NCBI GenBank assembly: GCA_050245915.1
Contig: JBFWWZ010000017.1
Location: 1 to 46,655 of the forward strand
Reading direction: 5' to 3'
DNA: 46,655 nt
DNA from: JBDSKH01 sp050245915
GTDB taxonomy: Bacteria; Actinomycetota; Actinomycetes; Actinomycetales; Microbacteriaceae
The notes below the pieces were generated by a model. That model worked only from the letters and a program-made list of their open reading frames with translations, made no database searches and had not been told where the DNA came from. A program made the position numbers and the translations under genes. The number at the start of each line of letters is the position of its first letter. The stretch's first letter is position 1. This document shows, piece by piece, positions 31,652-39,980 of the stretch.

Positions 31652-33183
31652 GACACTCGTACCCGGCCTTCCTGGGCGATGAAGTCGACCACGTCGTCGA
31701 CGCTGCTGTGATCGGAGAGGAGTTCGCCGATCTTACGACGGTCGCGCATCACCACGATGCGCTGGGCGAGACGCACGACCTCTTCGAGCTCGGAGGAGAT
31801 GAAGATCACCGACAGCCCGGCCGCGGCGAGTTCGGCGACCTTGCGCTGGATGTCGGCTTTTGCGCCGACGTCGATGCCGCGGGTCGGCTCGTCGAGGATC
31901 AGCAGCTTCGGCGCGGTGGCGAGCCAGCGGGCGAGCAGCACCTTCTGCTGGTTGCCCCCCGACAGGTTGCGGCTCAGCGCCGCGGGATCGGCGGGGCGGA
32001 TGGCGAGCGAGGTCATGTACTCGCCGACCACGGCATCCTGCTCTGCGCGCGTGACGCGCCGCAGCCAGCCGCGCCGGGCCTGGATGCCGAGCACGATGTT
32101 CTCGGCGACGGTCAGGTCGCCGACGATTCCCTCGGCGCGGCGGTCCTCCGACGAGAGGGCGATGCCGTGATCGATGGCGTGGCGCGGGGTGGTGATGCGC
32201 GCGTTATGACCGCGCATCCGGATGCGGCCGGAGTCCGCGCGGTCCGCTCCGTACAGCAGGCGCACCAGTTCGGTGCGCCCCGAGCCGAGGAGGCCGGCGA
32301 TGCCGACGACCTCTCCGTCGTAGACGGCGATGTCCGCGGGCTCGAGCACGCCACGGCGCCCGAGGTCGGTCGCCTCGAGGACGGCGGCGACATCCCGGTC
32401 GATGGTGCGCTCCGCGGTGCGGGAGATCTCTTCCAGCTCGGCCAGCTCGCGGCCCAGCATGTGCGAGACGAGGGCGCCGCGGCTCAGGTCGGCGGCGTCC
32501 CACGAGCCGACCAGCCGCCCGTTCCGCAGCACGGTGATGCGGTCGGAGATCTCGAAGACCTGGTCGAGGAAGTGGGAGATGAAGAGCACGGCGACGCCGC
32601 GCTCGCGCAGCCCCCGGATGACGCCGAAGAGCTGCTCGACCTCGCCGCGGTCGAGGCTCGAGGTCGGCTCGTCGAGGATGACGACCCGGGCGTCGGTGAC
32701 CATCGCGCGGCTGATCGCGACCAGTTGCTGGATGGCGATGGAGTGGCTGGAGAGCACCGAGCGGGTGTCGATGTGCAGCCCGAGCTGGGCCAGCTGGTCC
32801 GCCGCGGCGGCGTGCGTCGCGGTCCAGTCGATGCGACCGGCACGTCGGGGCTCGTGCCCGAGCATGACGTTCTCGCCGACGGACAGGTTCTGGCAGAGGT
32901 TGACCTCTTGGTAGACGGTGGAGATGCCCGCCGACTGGGCATCGGCCGTCGAGCCGAAGACGCGCGGTTCGCCGGCGATGCGGATGGTGCCGGAGTCGAC
33001 CGCGTAGACGCCGGTCAGGGCTTTGATGAGCGTGGACTTGCCCGCCCCGTTCTCCCCCATGAGGGAGTGCACCTGTCCGGGGTGGAGCGTGAAGTCGACG
33101 CCGTCGAGCGCGAGCACACCGGGGAATCGGATGGTGATGCCGCTCATCTCGACGATGGGAGGAGGCGCGCTGGCCACAGTCAT
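31648..33183 (-). CDS. sugar ABC transporter ATP-binding protein (first copy, YtfR-like)
   Basis: A 511-residue tandem ATPase. Walker A at residues 43-51 (GENGAGKST), Walker B VVILDEPTSSLD in domain 1, and LSGGNQQKVLLARWLA with LILDEPTRGIDVG in domain 2. In this class the first domain carries a weak signature (HSIAIQQLVAISRA), as here. It energises the two permeases. Its ATG is separated from the binding-protein gene by a 77-bp gap with a strong hairpin, the common way to make more binding protein than ATPase. Confidence 0.92.
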   Translation of the reverse strand: MTVASAPPPIVEMSGITIRFPGVLALDGVDFTLHPGQVHSLMGENGAGKSTLIKALTGVYAVDSGTIRIAGEPRVFGSTADAQSAGISTVYQEVNLCQNLSVGENVMLGHEPRRAGRIDWTATHAAAADQLAQLGLHIDTRSVLSSHSIAIQQLVAISRAMVTDARVVILDEPTSSLDRGEVEQLFGVIRGLRERGVAVLFISHFLDQVFEISDRITVLRNGRLVGSWDAADLSRGALVSHMLGRELAELEEISRTAERTIDRDVAAVLEATDLGRRGVLEPADIAVYDGEVVGIAGLLGSGRTELVRLLYGADRADSGRIRMRGHNARITTPRHAIDHGIALSSEDRRAEGIVGDLTVAENIVLGIQARRGWLRRVTRAEQDAVVGEYMTSLAIRPADPAALSRNLSGGNQQKVLLARWLATAPKLLILDEPTRGIDVGAKADIQRKVAELAAAGLSVIFISSELEEVVRLAQRIVVMRDRRKIGELLSDHSSVDDVVDFIAQEGRVRVS

Positions 33184-33208
33184 GGGGGTCGGCTTTCTCG
33201 ACGGGGTA

Positions 33209-33242
33209 CCGCCCGCGGAAGCATGGACCCTTCCGCGGGCGG
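33209..33242 (-). promoter_or_regulatory. intercistronic hairpin between binding-protein and ATPase genes
   Basis: CCGCCCGCGGAAG (33209-33221) pairs exactly with CTTCCGCGGGCGG (33230-33242) over an 8-nt loop. It follows the binding-protein stop at 33261 and should stabilise the upstream message or partly terminate. Confidence 0.7.
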
Positions 33243-33260
33243 CACGTCAGGTGCGATCGA

Positions 33261-34232
33261 TCAGTACTTGCGCTCGTCGATGACGGCAGCAGCCTGCTCG
33301 GCCGTGAACGACTGGTCCTCGACGTAGACCTGCTTGTCGGGGGTCTTGCCGTCCAGCACGTCCTTCACCAGTCCGGCAGCCAGATCACCGAGCAGCGGGT
33401 TGCACTCCACGATGAAGTTGATCTTGCCGTCGATGAGGGCGAGCATCCCGTCCTTCACCGCGTCGATCGAGACGATCTGGATGTCGGTGCCGGGAACGAG
33501 ACCGGCGGCCTCGATCGCGTCGATGGCGCCGAGCGCCATGTCGTCGTTGTGCGCGTACACCAGGTCGATGTCGGAGCCGTACTTCTGCAGGAAGCCCTCC
33601 ATCACCGTCTTGCCGTCCGCACGGGTGAAGTTCCCGGTCTGCGAGTCGAGGGTGGTGATGCCCGTTCCCTCGATCGCGGACGCGAAGCCCTCAGCCCGGT
33701 CGTTGGCCGGCGCCGAACCGGTCGTGCCCTCGAGCACCACCATGTTGGTCGGGGTGTCGCCGAAGGTCTCGGCGGCCCACTTGCCGGCGGTCTCGCCCTC
33801 CTTCTTGAAGTCGAGTCCGACCCAGGTCGCGTACAGGTCGTCCGACGCGGTGACGGTGCGGTCCTCGAGGATGACCGGGATGCCGGCCTCCTGGGCCTCC
33901 TTCAGGACGTCGTCCCAGCCGTCTTCGACGATGGGCGCGATGACGATCGCGTCGACGCCCTGGTTGATGAAGCTGCGGACCGCGGCGATCTGCGCCTCGG
34001 GCTTGTTGTCGGCCGCGTTGAAGACCAGCTCGAAGCCGTTCTCGGCCGAGAACGCCGCCTTCATCGATTCGGTGTTCGCCGCACGCCAGCCGCTCTCGGA
34101 GCCGGTCTGCGCGAAGCCCACCGTGATCACGCCGTCGTCCTCACCGCCGCTGCCGCCCGCGCCGCCGGCACAGCCGGTGAGTGCGAGAGCTGCCGCTCCG
34201 ATGATCGCGATGGCTGCGAATGATTTCCTCAT
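33261..34232 (-). CDS. sugar-binding lipoprotein of ABC transporter (YtfQ-like, galactofuranose type)
   Basis: A 323-residue lipoprotein: signal peptide with lipobox LALTGC (Cys about residue 20), then a Gly-rich linker. Several segments match E. coli YtfQ closely: GSESGWRAA, VRSFINQGVDAIVIAPI, TGNFTRADGKTVMEGF against SGDFTRSKGKEVMESF, and VYAHNDDMALGAIDAI. YtfQ binds galactofuranose. Actinobacterial relatives may bind arabinofuranose or similar sugars, so the exact ligand is inferred. Start ATG 34232 is chosen for GAGAGG 9 nt upstream and the proper signal peptide. Confidence 0.88.
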   Translation of the reverse strand: MRKSFAAIAIIGAAALALTGCAGGAGGSGGEDDGVITVGFAQTGSESGWRAANTESMKAAFSAENGFELVFNAADNKPEAQIAAVRSFINQGVDAIVIAPIVEDGWDDVLKEAQEAGIPVILEDRTVTASDDLYATWVGLDFKKEGETAGKWAAETFGDTPTNMVVLEGTTGSAPANDRAEGFASAIEGTGITTLDSQTGNFTRADGKTVMEGFLQKYGSDIDLVYAHNDDMALGAIDAIEAAGLVPGTDIQIVSIDAVKDGMLALIDGKINFIVECNPLLGDLAAGLVKDVLDGKTPDKQVYVEDQSFTAEQAAAVIDERKY

Positions 34233-34319
34233 GTTCCAAAACCTCTCTGTCTTGGCCCGGCGCCTCTGCCGGAGCTCTTGCCACACACGTGAAGGGATCG
34301 GGGGTCCCGTCGCGTCGAA

Positions 34320-34333
34320 TGTTAGCGTTCACA
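34320..34333. promoter_or_regulatory. LacI-type operator before the sugar ABC operon
   Basis: TGTTAGCGTTCACA has the TGTNANC half-sites and central CG of LacI-family operators. It overlaps a possible -10 element TAACAT (34324-34319 on the minus strand), 88 bp before the lipoprotein start. Confidence 0.6.
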
Positions 34334-34359
34334 ATTGGCGGCAGCGCAACTACCGGATG

Positions 34360-34375
34360 GTAACGGTTCGGTAAC
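34360..34375. promoter_or_regulatory. 11-bp direct repeat of GTAAC boxes
   Basis: GTAACGGTTCGGTAAC contains two GTAAC boxes spaced by 6 bp. The same pattern occurs in the dyad at 14826-14865. It lies about 50-60 bp upstream of the predicted transcription start, a position for an activator. Confidence 0.4.
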
Positions 34376-34433
34376 AGAGACACTTCTTCCCAATGATTCA
34401 TTGGGAATCTCCGACGAGAATATTCATGCCGCG

Positions 34434-34607
34434 ACGGCGTAGCGGGATGTCAATGTGACGATGGAGTGAGGGTTCACACGCTCCCGATCAGAGCTCGGGC
34501 GCGACGGAACGACCCCGCGAACGCAGGGAAGAGCATCCGCGCATAGGCGGATACGACCCGTCAGGCAATCGAAACGGGTCGGGAAATGTGAACGATCACA
34601 TTCCGGT
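34434..34607. other. gene-free stretch rich in hairpins
   Basis: The 375-bp gap 34233-34607 holds no supported ORF. Besides the operators it contains stems CCCGA/TCGGG (34483-34499), ATCCGC/GCGGAT (34535-34552) and CGACCCGT/ACGGGTCG (34554-34581) in succession. They may be terminators or a small structured RNA. Confidence 0.35.
34585..34602. promoter_or_regulatory. palindrome AATGTGA-ACGA-TCACATT, second LacI-type site or terminator stem
   Basis: The 18-bp element shares TGTGAACG with the complement of the site at 34320-34333. It begins 6 bp after the stop of the small gene at 34608, so a terminator stem for that gene is an alternative reading. Confidence 0.4.
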
Positions 34608-34793
34608 TCAGCGGCCGTCCGGGTCCTTCGCGGACTCGCTGCGATCCGCCTCGACCGCCGTCTCGCGGTCGCTGATGCCCTGACCGGTGAGGCTGTTCTC
34701 GACGTCCTCCGACATGCCCGAATCGACCGAATCCCAGGTCTGGGCCGAACCGCCCGACTGGCTTCCGCTGGCGTTGCTTCCGGTATCGCTCAT
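34608..34793 (-). CDS. small hydrophilic hypothetical protein
   Basis: A 61-residue protein from ATG 34793, starting MSDTGSNASGSQSGGS, rich in Ser, Asp, Glu and Gly and without hydrophobic core or Cys. It has the look of a short intrinsically disordered acidic protein. ATG 34793 is preferred over the upstream GTG/ATG at 34874 because GAGG stands just before it and codon use changes there. It may be co-transcribed with the ABC exporter genes upstream. No family is recognised. Confidence 0.45.
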   Translation of the reverse strand: MSDTGSNASGSQSGGSAQTWDSVDSGMSEDVENSLTGQGISDRETAVEADRSESAKDPDGR

Positions 34794-34870
34794 GCCCTCA
34801 TCCTGGCTCCGTGGCCCGGAAGAAGTCGAGACCGGGCCGGGTGTCCCAGGCAACACCCGGCCCGCGATCG

Positions 34871-36178
34871 TCACTCGTATCGCAGCGACTCCACGGGGTC
34901 GGCCTTCGCAGCGCGGGCCGCCGGCAACGTCCCCGCCAGGAACGCCAGCGCCATGACACCCAGGATGATAGCGACCACCGTCCCCGGAGCGAACGCGATC
35001 AGCGTCAGGCCCGGCAGGTCGTCGAGCAAGGCCGTCGAGATCGCGGAGCCCACACCAGACCCGACGGCCATCCCGGCGAGCACCCCCGCCAGGCTACCCA
35101 GCAGGCCGATGAACACCGCCTCGACGCTGAAGAGCGCGAACACCTTGCGGCTGCTCATCCCCATCGCCTTCATGAGACCGATCTCGCGGGTCCGCTCCTG
35201 CACCGACATCAGCAGGGTGTTGACGATCCCGAAGCCGGCGGCGAGCAGGGCGAGGATCGCGAACGCGTCGAGCGCCAGCACGATGCCGTCGATCACCGAG
35301 GTGAAGCCGCCGAGCTGTTGGCTGACCGTCTGCGAGTCGTACCCTGCCTCGGTCAGCCGGTCCTGCAGGTCCACGACCTCCGTGGGTGTCGACGACGGAT
35401 CGAACCGCACGCTGGCCTGGGCGTAGCGCTCGCGCTCGTCATCCGTCAGCCCGGTGCTCTGAGCGTCGAACAGCGCGTCGGTGAGCGCGTCGTTCGGCAC
35501 GAGACCCGAGGCGCCCGCCGCCAGCGTCTCGTCGGTGACACCGACCACCTTCGCCTCGACGAGATGCTGAACACGATCGGCGTCGGTGACGGCGAGCGTC
35601 ACGACCTCCCCGATCGCAGCGAAGTCGTCGTCGAACCCGAGCGGGTCGACGTAGGACGACGGCACTGTCACCTGCAGGTCCGACGTGTCCGCGTCGGGCT
35701 CCTCACCCTCCGCAAGCAGCACCGTCTGACCGGGTACCAGGGCGCCGATGTCGGCTACGTAGCGCGTACCCATGCCGAACTGGATGTAGTCGAGCGAGAT
35801 CGTGCGGATCGCCTCCACATCGTCGACCCCGTCGATCTCGGCCAGGGCATCGAGGTCGTCAGGAGCCAAGGCCGTGACGCTGGCACCTGGCGCCCCCTGC
35901 CCGAGCTCTATGGCATCCGGGTCGTATTCGGCCGGCGCGTCGTCCCCGGCGGCGCCGCTGTCGTCACCGGTGTCGGCCGCGCGGGTGACCGTCAATACAT
36001 CCTCGGCACCGATCGACGACACCGTGTCGTCGATGTAGTTGTTGATGCCCGCGCCCAGTCCGTTCGTGATCGTGAGCGTGAATGCCCCGACGACGATCGC
36101 CAGCACGGTGAGCAGCGTTCTCGTACGCGAACGGAACGTGTTCCGGACGGCGGTCGATACCAGGTCCGGCGGGTTCAT
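34871..36178 (-). CDS. MacB/FtsX-type ABC transporter permease
   Basis: A 435-residue protein: one N-terminal helix (about 20-42, LLTVLAIVVGAFTLTITNGL), a large extracytoplasmic MacB_PCD-like domain (45-290) rich in Asp/Glu, then three C-terminal helices of the FtsX domain with TREIGLMKAMGMSSRKVFALF as the conserved cytoplasmic loop. With the ATPase encoded just upstream (4-nt overlap) it forms a type VII mechanotransmission ABC system, which exports or detoxifies peptides, lipids or antibiotics. The divergent sensor kinase suggests envelope-stress control. Confidence 0.88.
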   Translation of the reverse strand: MNPPDLVSTAVRNTFRSRTRTLLTVLAIVVGAFTLTITNGLGAGINNYIDDTVSSIGAEDVLTVTRAADTGDDSGAAGDDAPAEYDPDAIELGQGAPGASVTALAPDDLDALAEIDGVDDVEAIRTISLDYIQFGMGTRYVADIGALVPGQTVLLAEGEEPDADTSDLQVTVPSSYVDPLGFDDDFAAIGEVVTLAVTDADRVQHLVEAKVVGVTDETLAAGASGLVPNDALTDALFDAQSTGLTDDERERYAQASVRFDPSSTPTEVVDLQDRLTEAGYDSQTVSQQLGGFTSVIDGIVLALDAFAILALLAAGFGIVNTLLMSVQERTREIGLMKAMGMSSRKVFALFSVEAVFIGLLGSLAGVLAGMAVGSGVGSAISTALLDDLPGLTLIAFAPGTVVAIILGVMALAFLAGTLPAARAAKADPVESLRYE

Positions 36179-36861
36179 GCCGCGTCCTCGACGATCGCTC
36201 CATCACGCAGGTAGACCCGCCGGTCGCAGCGCGCCGCCAGGTCGGCATCGTGGGTGACGATCACCAGTGTGATGCCCTGCTCGCGGTTGAGGTTGAAGAG
36301 AATGTCCTCGACCACCTCTCCCGTGGCCGAGTCGAGATTGCCCGTCGGCTCGTCGGCGAAGATGACGCGGGGGTTGTTCACGAGCGCGCGCGCGATCACC
36401 GCCCGCTGCTTCTGCCCGCCCGACAGATCGGCGGCGTCGTTTCCCGCCTTGTCCGACAGCCCGAGCTGCGCGAGCACGTCGAGTCCGCGAAGCCGCCGCT
36501 CGGCGCGCCCGGCACCCGCGATCATCAGGGGCACGATCACGTTCTCGAGCACGGAGGCATTCGAGGTCAGGAAGAACTGCTGGAACACGAACCCGAACGT
36601 CTTGTTGCGGGCACGATTGAGGGTGCTGCCGCGCAGCTTGCGCGCGTCGACCCCCTCGAGTTCGATGACGCCGTATGAGGGCTGGTCCAGCAGCGCGAGC
36701 AGATGCATGAGGGTCGACTTGCCCGACCCGCTCTTCCCGACGATGGCGACACTCTCGCCCTCGTACACGTCGATGCTCACCCCCCTCAGCGCGTCGAAGG
36801 TGGAGGCGCCGCGACCATAGGTCTTGCGCACCCCCCGTGCGGACAGGATCGGGCGTTTCAT
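36175..36861 (-). CDS. MacB/LolD-type ABC transporter ATP-binding protein
   Basis: A 228-residue ATPase: Walker A GKSGSGKST, Q-loop FVFQQFFL, signature DLSGGQKQRAVIARAL and Walker B VIFADEPTGNLDS, all as in LolD/MacB-class proteins. The start ATG 36861 has GAGGAG 6 nt upstream; the open frame further up (to 37242) is not coding. It energises the permease encoded next. The 173-bp gap to the divergent kinase gene contains a 7-bp dyad at 36951-36988. Confidence 0.92.
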   Translation of the reverse strand: MKRPILSARGVRKTYGRGASTFDALRGVSIDVYEGESVAIVGKSGSGKSTLMHLLALLDQPSYGVIELEGVDARKLRGSTLNRARNKTFGFVFQQFFLTSNASVLENVIVPLMIAGAGRAERRLRGLDVLAQLGLSDKAGNDAADLSGGQKQRAVIARALVNNPRVIFADEPTGNLDSATGEVVEDILFNLNREQGITLVIVTHDADLAARCDRRVYLRDGAIVEDAA

Positions 36862-36950
36862 CGAAGCTCCTCGGCTCTCGGCAGCGGCCCCGTGCGGACC
36901 GCCTAGCGACTCTCGCCGACACCGCGACCGGTCCGCGTCCCCCAGTCGCG

Positions 36951-36988
36951 GACACCTGGTATACCGCGGATAGTGGATCCGGTGTCCA
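36951..36988. promoter_or_regulatory. inverted repeat between ABC exporter and kinase genes
   Basis: GGACACC (36951-36957) and GGTGTCC (36982-36988) flank 24 bp that include the palindrome GGTATACC and -10-like sequences on either strand. It may be the target of the response regulator encoded by the divergent operon. Confidence 0.4.
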
Positions 36989-37034
36989 CCCCGGGAGGGA
37001 TGCGCGACGCGCCGACGCCCGGCAGGCTCGGGGC

Positions 37035-38195
37035 ATGACGATGGCATCGGCGTCTCGGCGCCGGGCGCTGGTCGCCAGGTGGGCGCCCGATGTCGCGACC
37101 GCGGTCGTCGTCCTCGCGCTCGCCGCGGCCCCCTTCCCGAGCCCCGAATACCGACCGGTGACGCCGCTGGCGATCGCCTCGGCATTCGCTCCGGCCCTTG
37201 TCGTCCCCGCGCGCCGGCGGTGGCCGTTCGCCGCCCTCGCACTCGCCGTCGGCCTGTTCGGCCTCGCCGCCTTCACCGGCTGGCTGTCGCCCGGGGCGGT
37301 CGTCGCCTGCGCCGTGAGCGTCTTCGGAATCGCCCGTCACACCGACCGCCGCACCACGGTGCTCACCACCACGGCAGCGGTGTCAGCCGTGCTCGTACTG
37401 ACACTGCTCGCCGCGAGCTGGAACCTGCTCGATCCCCGCCTCGTGCAGGTGGACCTCGCGCTCATCGCCAGCGCCGCTGCCGGCGATGCGGCACGATCGC
37501 GCCGAGCATACATTCAGGCCATCACCGATCGCGCGATGCGCGCGGAGCAAACCCGTGACAGCGAGGCACGGCGACGGGTGACCGAGGAACGCCTGCGGAT
37601 CGCCCGTGACCTCCACGACGCCGTCGCCCACCAGATCGCGGTCATCAGCCTTAGCGCCGGGATGGCGTCGACGGTGCTGCGCTCGGATCCGGACTCCGCC
37701 GAACGCGCGCTCGCGTCCATCCGGGCAGCGGCACGCACGGTCCTCGGGGAGATCGGCGACCTGCTGCAGATGCTGCGCAACGACGACTCGGCCCGGGAGG
37801 ATGCCGACGCTCCGGGTCTCGAGGCGATCGCCGAACTCGTCGATCGTTTCGCCGCTGTCGGACTCGACGTGTCGACCATCGACGGCGTGAATGCCGGGGC
37901 GGTCCCGAGGCCCATCGAGCTGGTGGCCTACCGCGTCATCCAGGAAGGCCTCGCGAACGCCCACAAACACGGAGCCGGGGGCAAGGCCGAACTGCGTCTC
38001 ACCATGGCGGACGGCTGGCTGCGCGTGTCCGTGACCAACCGATGCGGCACAGCGGTCGCTGGCAGGGGCAGCGGACACGGACTGGTCGGCATCCGCGAGC
38101 GCGTCGCGGCGGCAGGCGGCACAGTCCACACAGCCCGGCGGAACGGCTGGTTCCGACTGTGGGCCTCCCTGCCTCTGGATCGGAGCATCGCATGA
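37035..38195 (+). CDS. NarL-type sensor histidine kinase
   Basis: A 386-residue kinase of the HisKA_3 class. Hydrophobic segments between about residues 18 and 155 form several membrane helices without a large outer loop, so it senses within the membrane. The phospho-acceptor is H194 in RIARDLHDAVAHQIAVIS. The HATPase domain has EGLANAHKHGAGGKAEL and GRGSGHGLVGIRERV. Start ATG 37035 is used although the frame is open upstream. Its stop overlaps the response-regulator start by 4 nt. Confidence 0.9.
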   Translation: MTMASASRRRALVARWAPDVATAVVVLALAAAPFPSPEYRPVTPLAIASAFAPALVVPARRRWPFAALALAVGLFGLAAFTGWLSPGAVVACAVSVFGIARHTDRRTTVLTTTAAVSAVLVLTLLAASWNLLDPRLVQVDLALIASAAAGDAARSRRAYIQAITDRAMRAEQTRDSEARRRVTEERLRIARDLHDAVAHQIAVISLSAGMASTVLRSDPDSAERALASIRAAARTVLGEIGDLLQMLRNDDSAREDADAPGLEAIAELVDRFAAVGLDVSTIDGVNAGAVPRPIELVAYRVIQEGLANAHKHGAGGKAELRLTMADGWLRVSVTNRCGTAVAGRGSGHGLVGIRERVAAAGGTVHTARRNGWFRLWASLPLDRSIA

Positions 38196-38911
38196 TCGAC
38201 GTGCTCGTCGTCGACGATCAGCCCATCATCCGCACCGCGGTGCGTGCATTGCTCGAGCAGGAGCACGACCTCCGCGTCGTCGGCGAGGCCGCTGATGGGC
38301 GCGAGGCACTAGCGGTCGCCCATGCCACGGGTGCGGACGTGGTGATCATGGACATCCGGATGCCGGGTCTGGACGGCATCGCGGCGACCGCGGCGATCTG
38401 CCGCGACCCCGCCCTGACGAGTACGCGGGTTCTGATCCTCACCACGTTCGAAGAGGATGGCTACATCGTCGATGCGTTGCGAGTCGGCGCCAGCGGCTTC
38501 ATCGGCAAGGCGTCGGAACCGGAGCAGATCGTCCGCGCGGTGCGCGCGGTGTTCGCAGGCGAGGCGCTGCTGTCGCCGATCGCGACCCGCGCGCTGATCA
38601 CCCGCCACCTCACAGGCGCCGATTGACCAGCCGCGTCCGGGCAGCTCGATCTGCTGACAGCACGTGAGCTCGAAGTGCTGCGTGAGGTCGCCCGCGGGCG
38701 TTCGAACGACGAGATCGCGACCGAGCTGGTGATCTCGCCGCACACGGCGAAGACGCACGTCAACCGGGTGATGGTGAAGCTCGACGCCCACGACCGCGCC
38801 CAATTGGTGGTGTTCGCCTACGAGAACGGCGTGCTCGAGCCCGGCAGCGGTGAGAACGTCATTCGACCGGGTGATCCGAGGGCTCCCAGATCTCCCACAG
38901 GGCCTCGTTGA
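38192..38911 (+). pseudogene. NarL-type response regulator interrupted by an in-frame TGA
   Basis: Codons 1-144 encode a receiver domain with the phospho-acceptor D54 (VIMDIRMPG) and K106 (GFIGKASEP). TGA at 38624-38626 stops translation in the linker. In the same frame without shift, LTARELEVLREVARGRSNDE and SPHTAKTHVNRVMVKL follow, a complete LuxR-type HTH. The only later start (GTG 38675) would cut the first HTH helix, so a separate HTH protein is unlikely. A single base change from TGG, a sequencing error or leaky reading of TGA before C could explain it. The frame closes at 38911, inside the convergent beta-lactamase gene. Confidence 0.8.
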
Positions 38912-39971
38912 TGGGAGTGCGGTTCATGAGATGCCCGTTGCAGGCGACCGCGATCACCGTCTGACGGTCTGCGGACACCGTGAACACCGAGATGAAGCCG
39001 CCCATGCGCCCCGAATGCGCCAGGTCGCCGTCCGGCTGGATGTTGATCCCCGCCGCGTAGTAGTCGCCGCTGCCGTCGTTCTCCTCGACGGCTCCCGCGA
39101 GATTGTCGTCCTGGATCAGGTCGCCCTCGCGGTACTGATCACCCCACCGCACCAGCTCGGACGGGGTCGTGATGATCCCCGTGTGCCCGTACGAGGTCCA
39201 CCCGGCCTCCTGCAGCTGCTGGTTGTCGTCGTACGAGAGCGCGATATCGCCGGCGTGCAGGGTGGGCGCCAGCACCATCTGCAGCCCGAGCGGCCCGAAG
39301 ATGCGCGTGGCGAGGAAGTCCGGCAGAGCCTGCCCGCTGACGCGCTCCACCACCTCCGCCAGCAGCACGTAGTTCGAGTTGGAGTAGAGGAACCCCTCCC
39401 CCGGTTCGAGCTTCTTCTCACGGCGGATCGCCGCGACCGTCTGCTGCTGGTCGGCGGGGTCGGAGAACCCGATCCCGATCTCGTCGAGCTCCACCCAGTA
39501 GTCGGGGATGCGGCTCGTCTGGTGCATCAACTGCTCCAGGGTCACGCTCGCCCCCCAGGCGGGCAGCCCGTCGACGTACGCGGAGATCGGATCGCCGAGG
39601 CTCAGCGAGCCCTCGCGCTGCAGCATGAGGATCGCGGTCGCGGTGAACTGCTTCGAGATCGACGCCATGTCGAACCGCGTCGACGTCGTCACCGGGATGC
39701 CGGCCCCCAGGTCGGCGAGACCGCCCGCTCCCGCCCACAGCACCGCGCCCCTCCGCCCCACCGCAGCCGAGCATCCCGGCTCGCTCGCGCCCACGTACTC
39801 GGCGATCACCGCGTCGCTGCGAGCGACCTTCTCGGCGAGCGCGGCATCCGACCGGGCCTCGGCGAAGGCGGTGCTCGGCGGGTGACGGGTGGCGGGCGCC
39901 GAGGCGCAGCCCGCGAGAGCCAGGACGCAGGCGGCGGCGACCAGCACGCGTCCCGTCCACGAGGATCTCAC
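38859..39971 (-). CDS. class C beta-lactamase-like serine hydrolase, lipoprotein
   Basis: A 370-residue exported protein. The signal peptide ends in lipobox LALAGC with C22. The penicillin-binding fold has S104-x2-K107 (SISK), Y196-x-N198 (YSN) and HSGRMGG as the KTG-equivalent. Such enzymes act as esterases, DD-peptidases or D-amino peptidases, and only rarely as true beta-lactamases. GTG 39971 is chosen to give the basic n-region (MRSSWTGR). The divergent GH3 gene starts 9 bp away. Confidence 0.85.
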   Translation of the reverse strand: MRSSWTGRVLVAAACVLALAGCASAPATRHPPSTAFAEARSDAALAEKVARSDAVIAEYVGASEPGCSAAVGRRGAVLWAGAGGLADLGAGIPVTTSTRFDMASISKQFTATAILMLQREGSLSLGDPISAYVDGLPAWGASVTLEQLMHQTSRIPDYWVELDEIGIGFSDPADQQQTVAAIRREKKLEPGEGFLYSNSNYVLLAEVVERVSGQALPDFLATRIFGPLGLQMVLAPTLHAGDIALSYDDNQQLQEAGWTSYGHTGIITTPSELVRWGDQYREGDLIQDDNLAGAVEENDGSGDYYAAGINIQPDGDLAHSGRMGGFISVFTVSADRQTVIAVACNGHLMNRTPINEALWEIWEPSDHPVE

Positions 39972-39980
39972 CCCCCTAAC

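Noticed and set aside
38624..38626. TGA as a selenocysteine codon
   Set aside because: The position is in an interdomain linker, no SECIS-like hairpin is evident just after it, and response regulators have no selenoprotein members that I know.
38859..39971. True antibiotic-inactivating class C beta-lactamase
   Set aside because: The SxxK, YxN and HxG motifs are shared with esterases and peptidases, the protein is a lipoprotein and no AmpR-type regulator is nearby.
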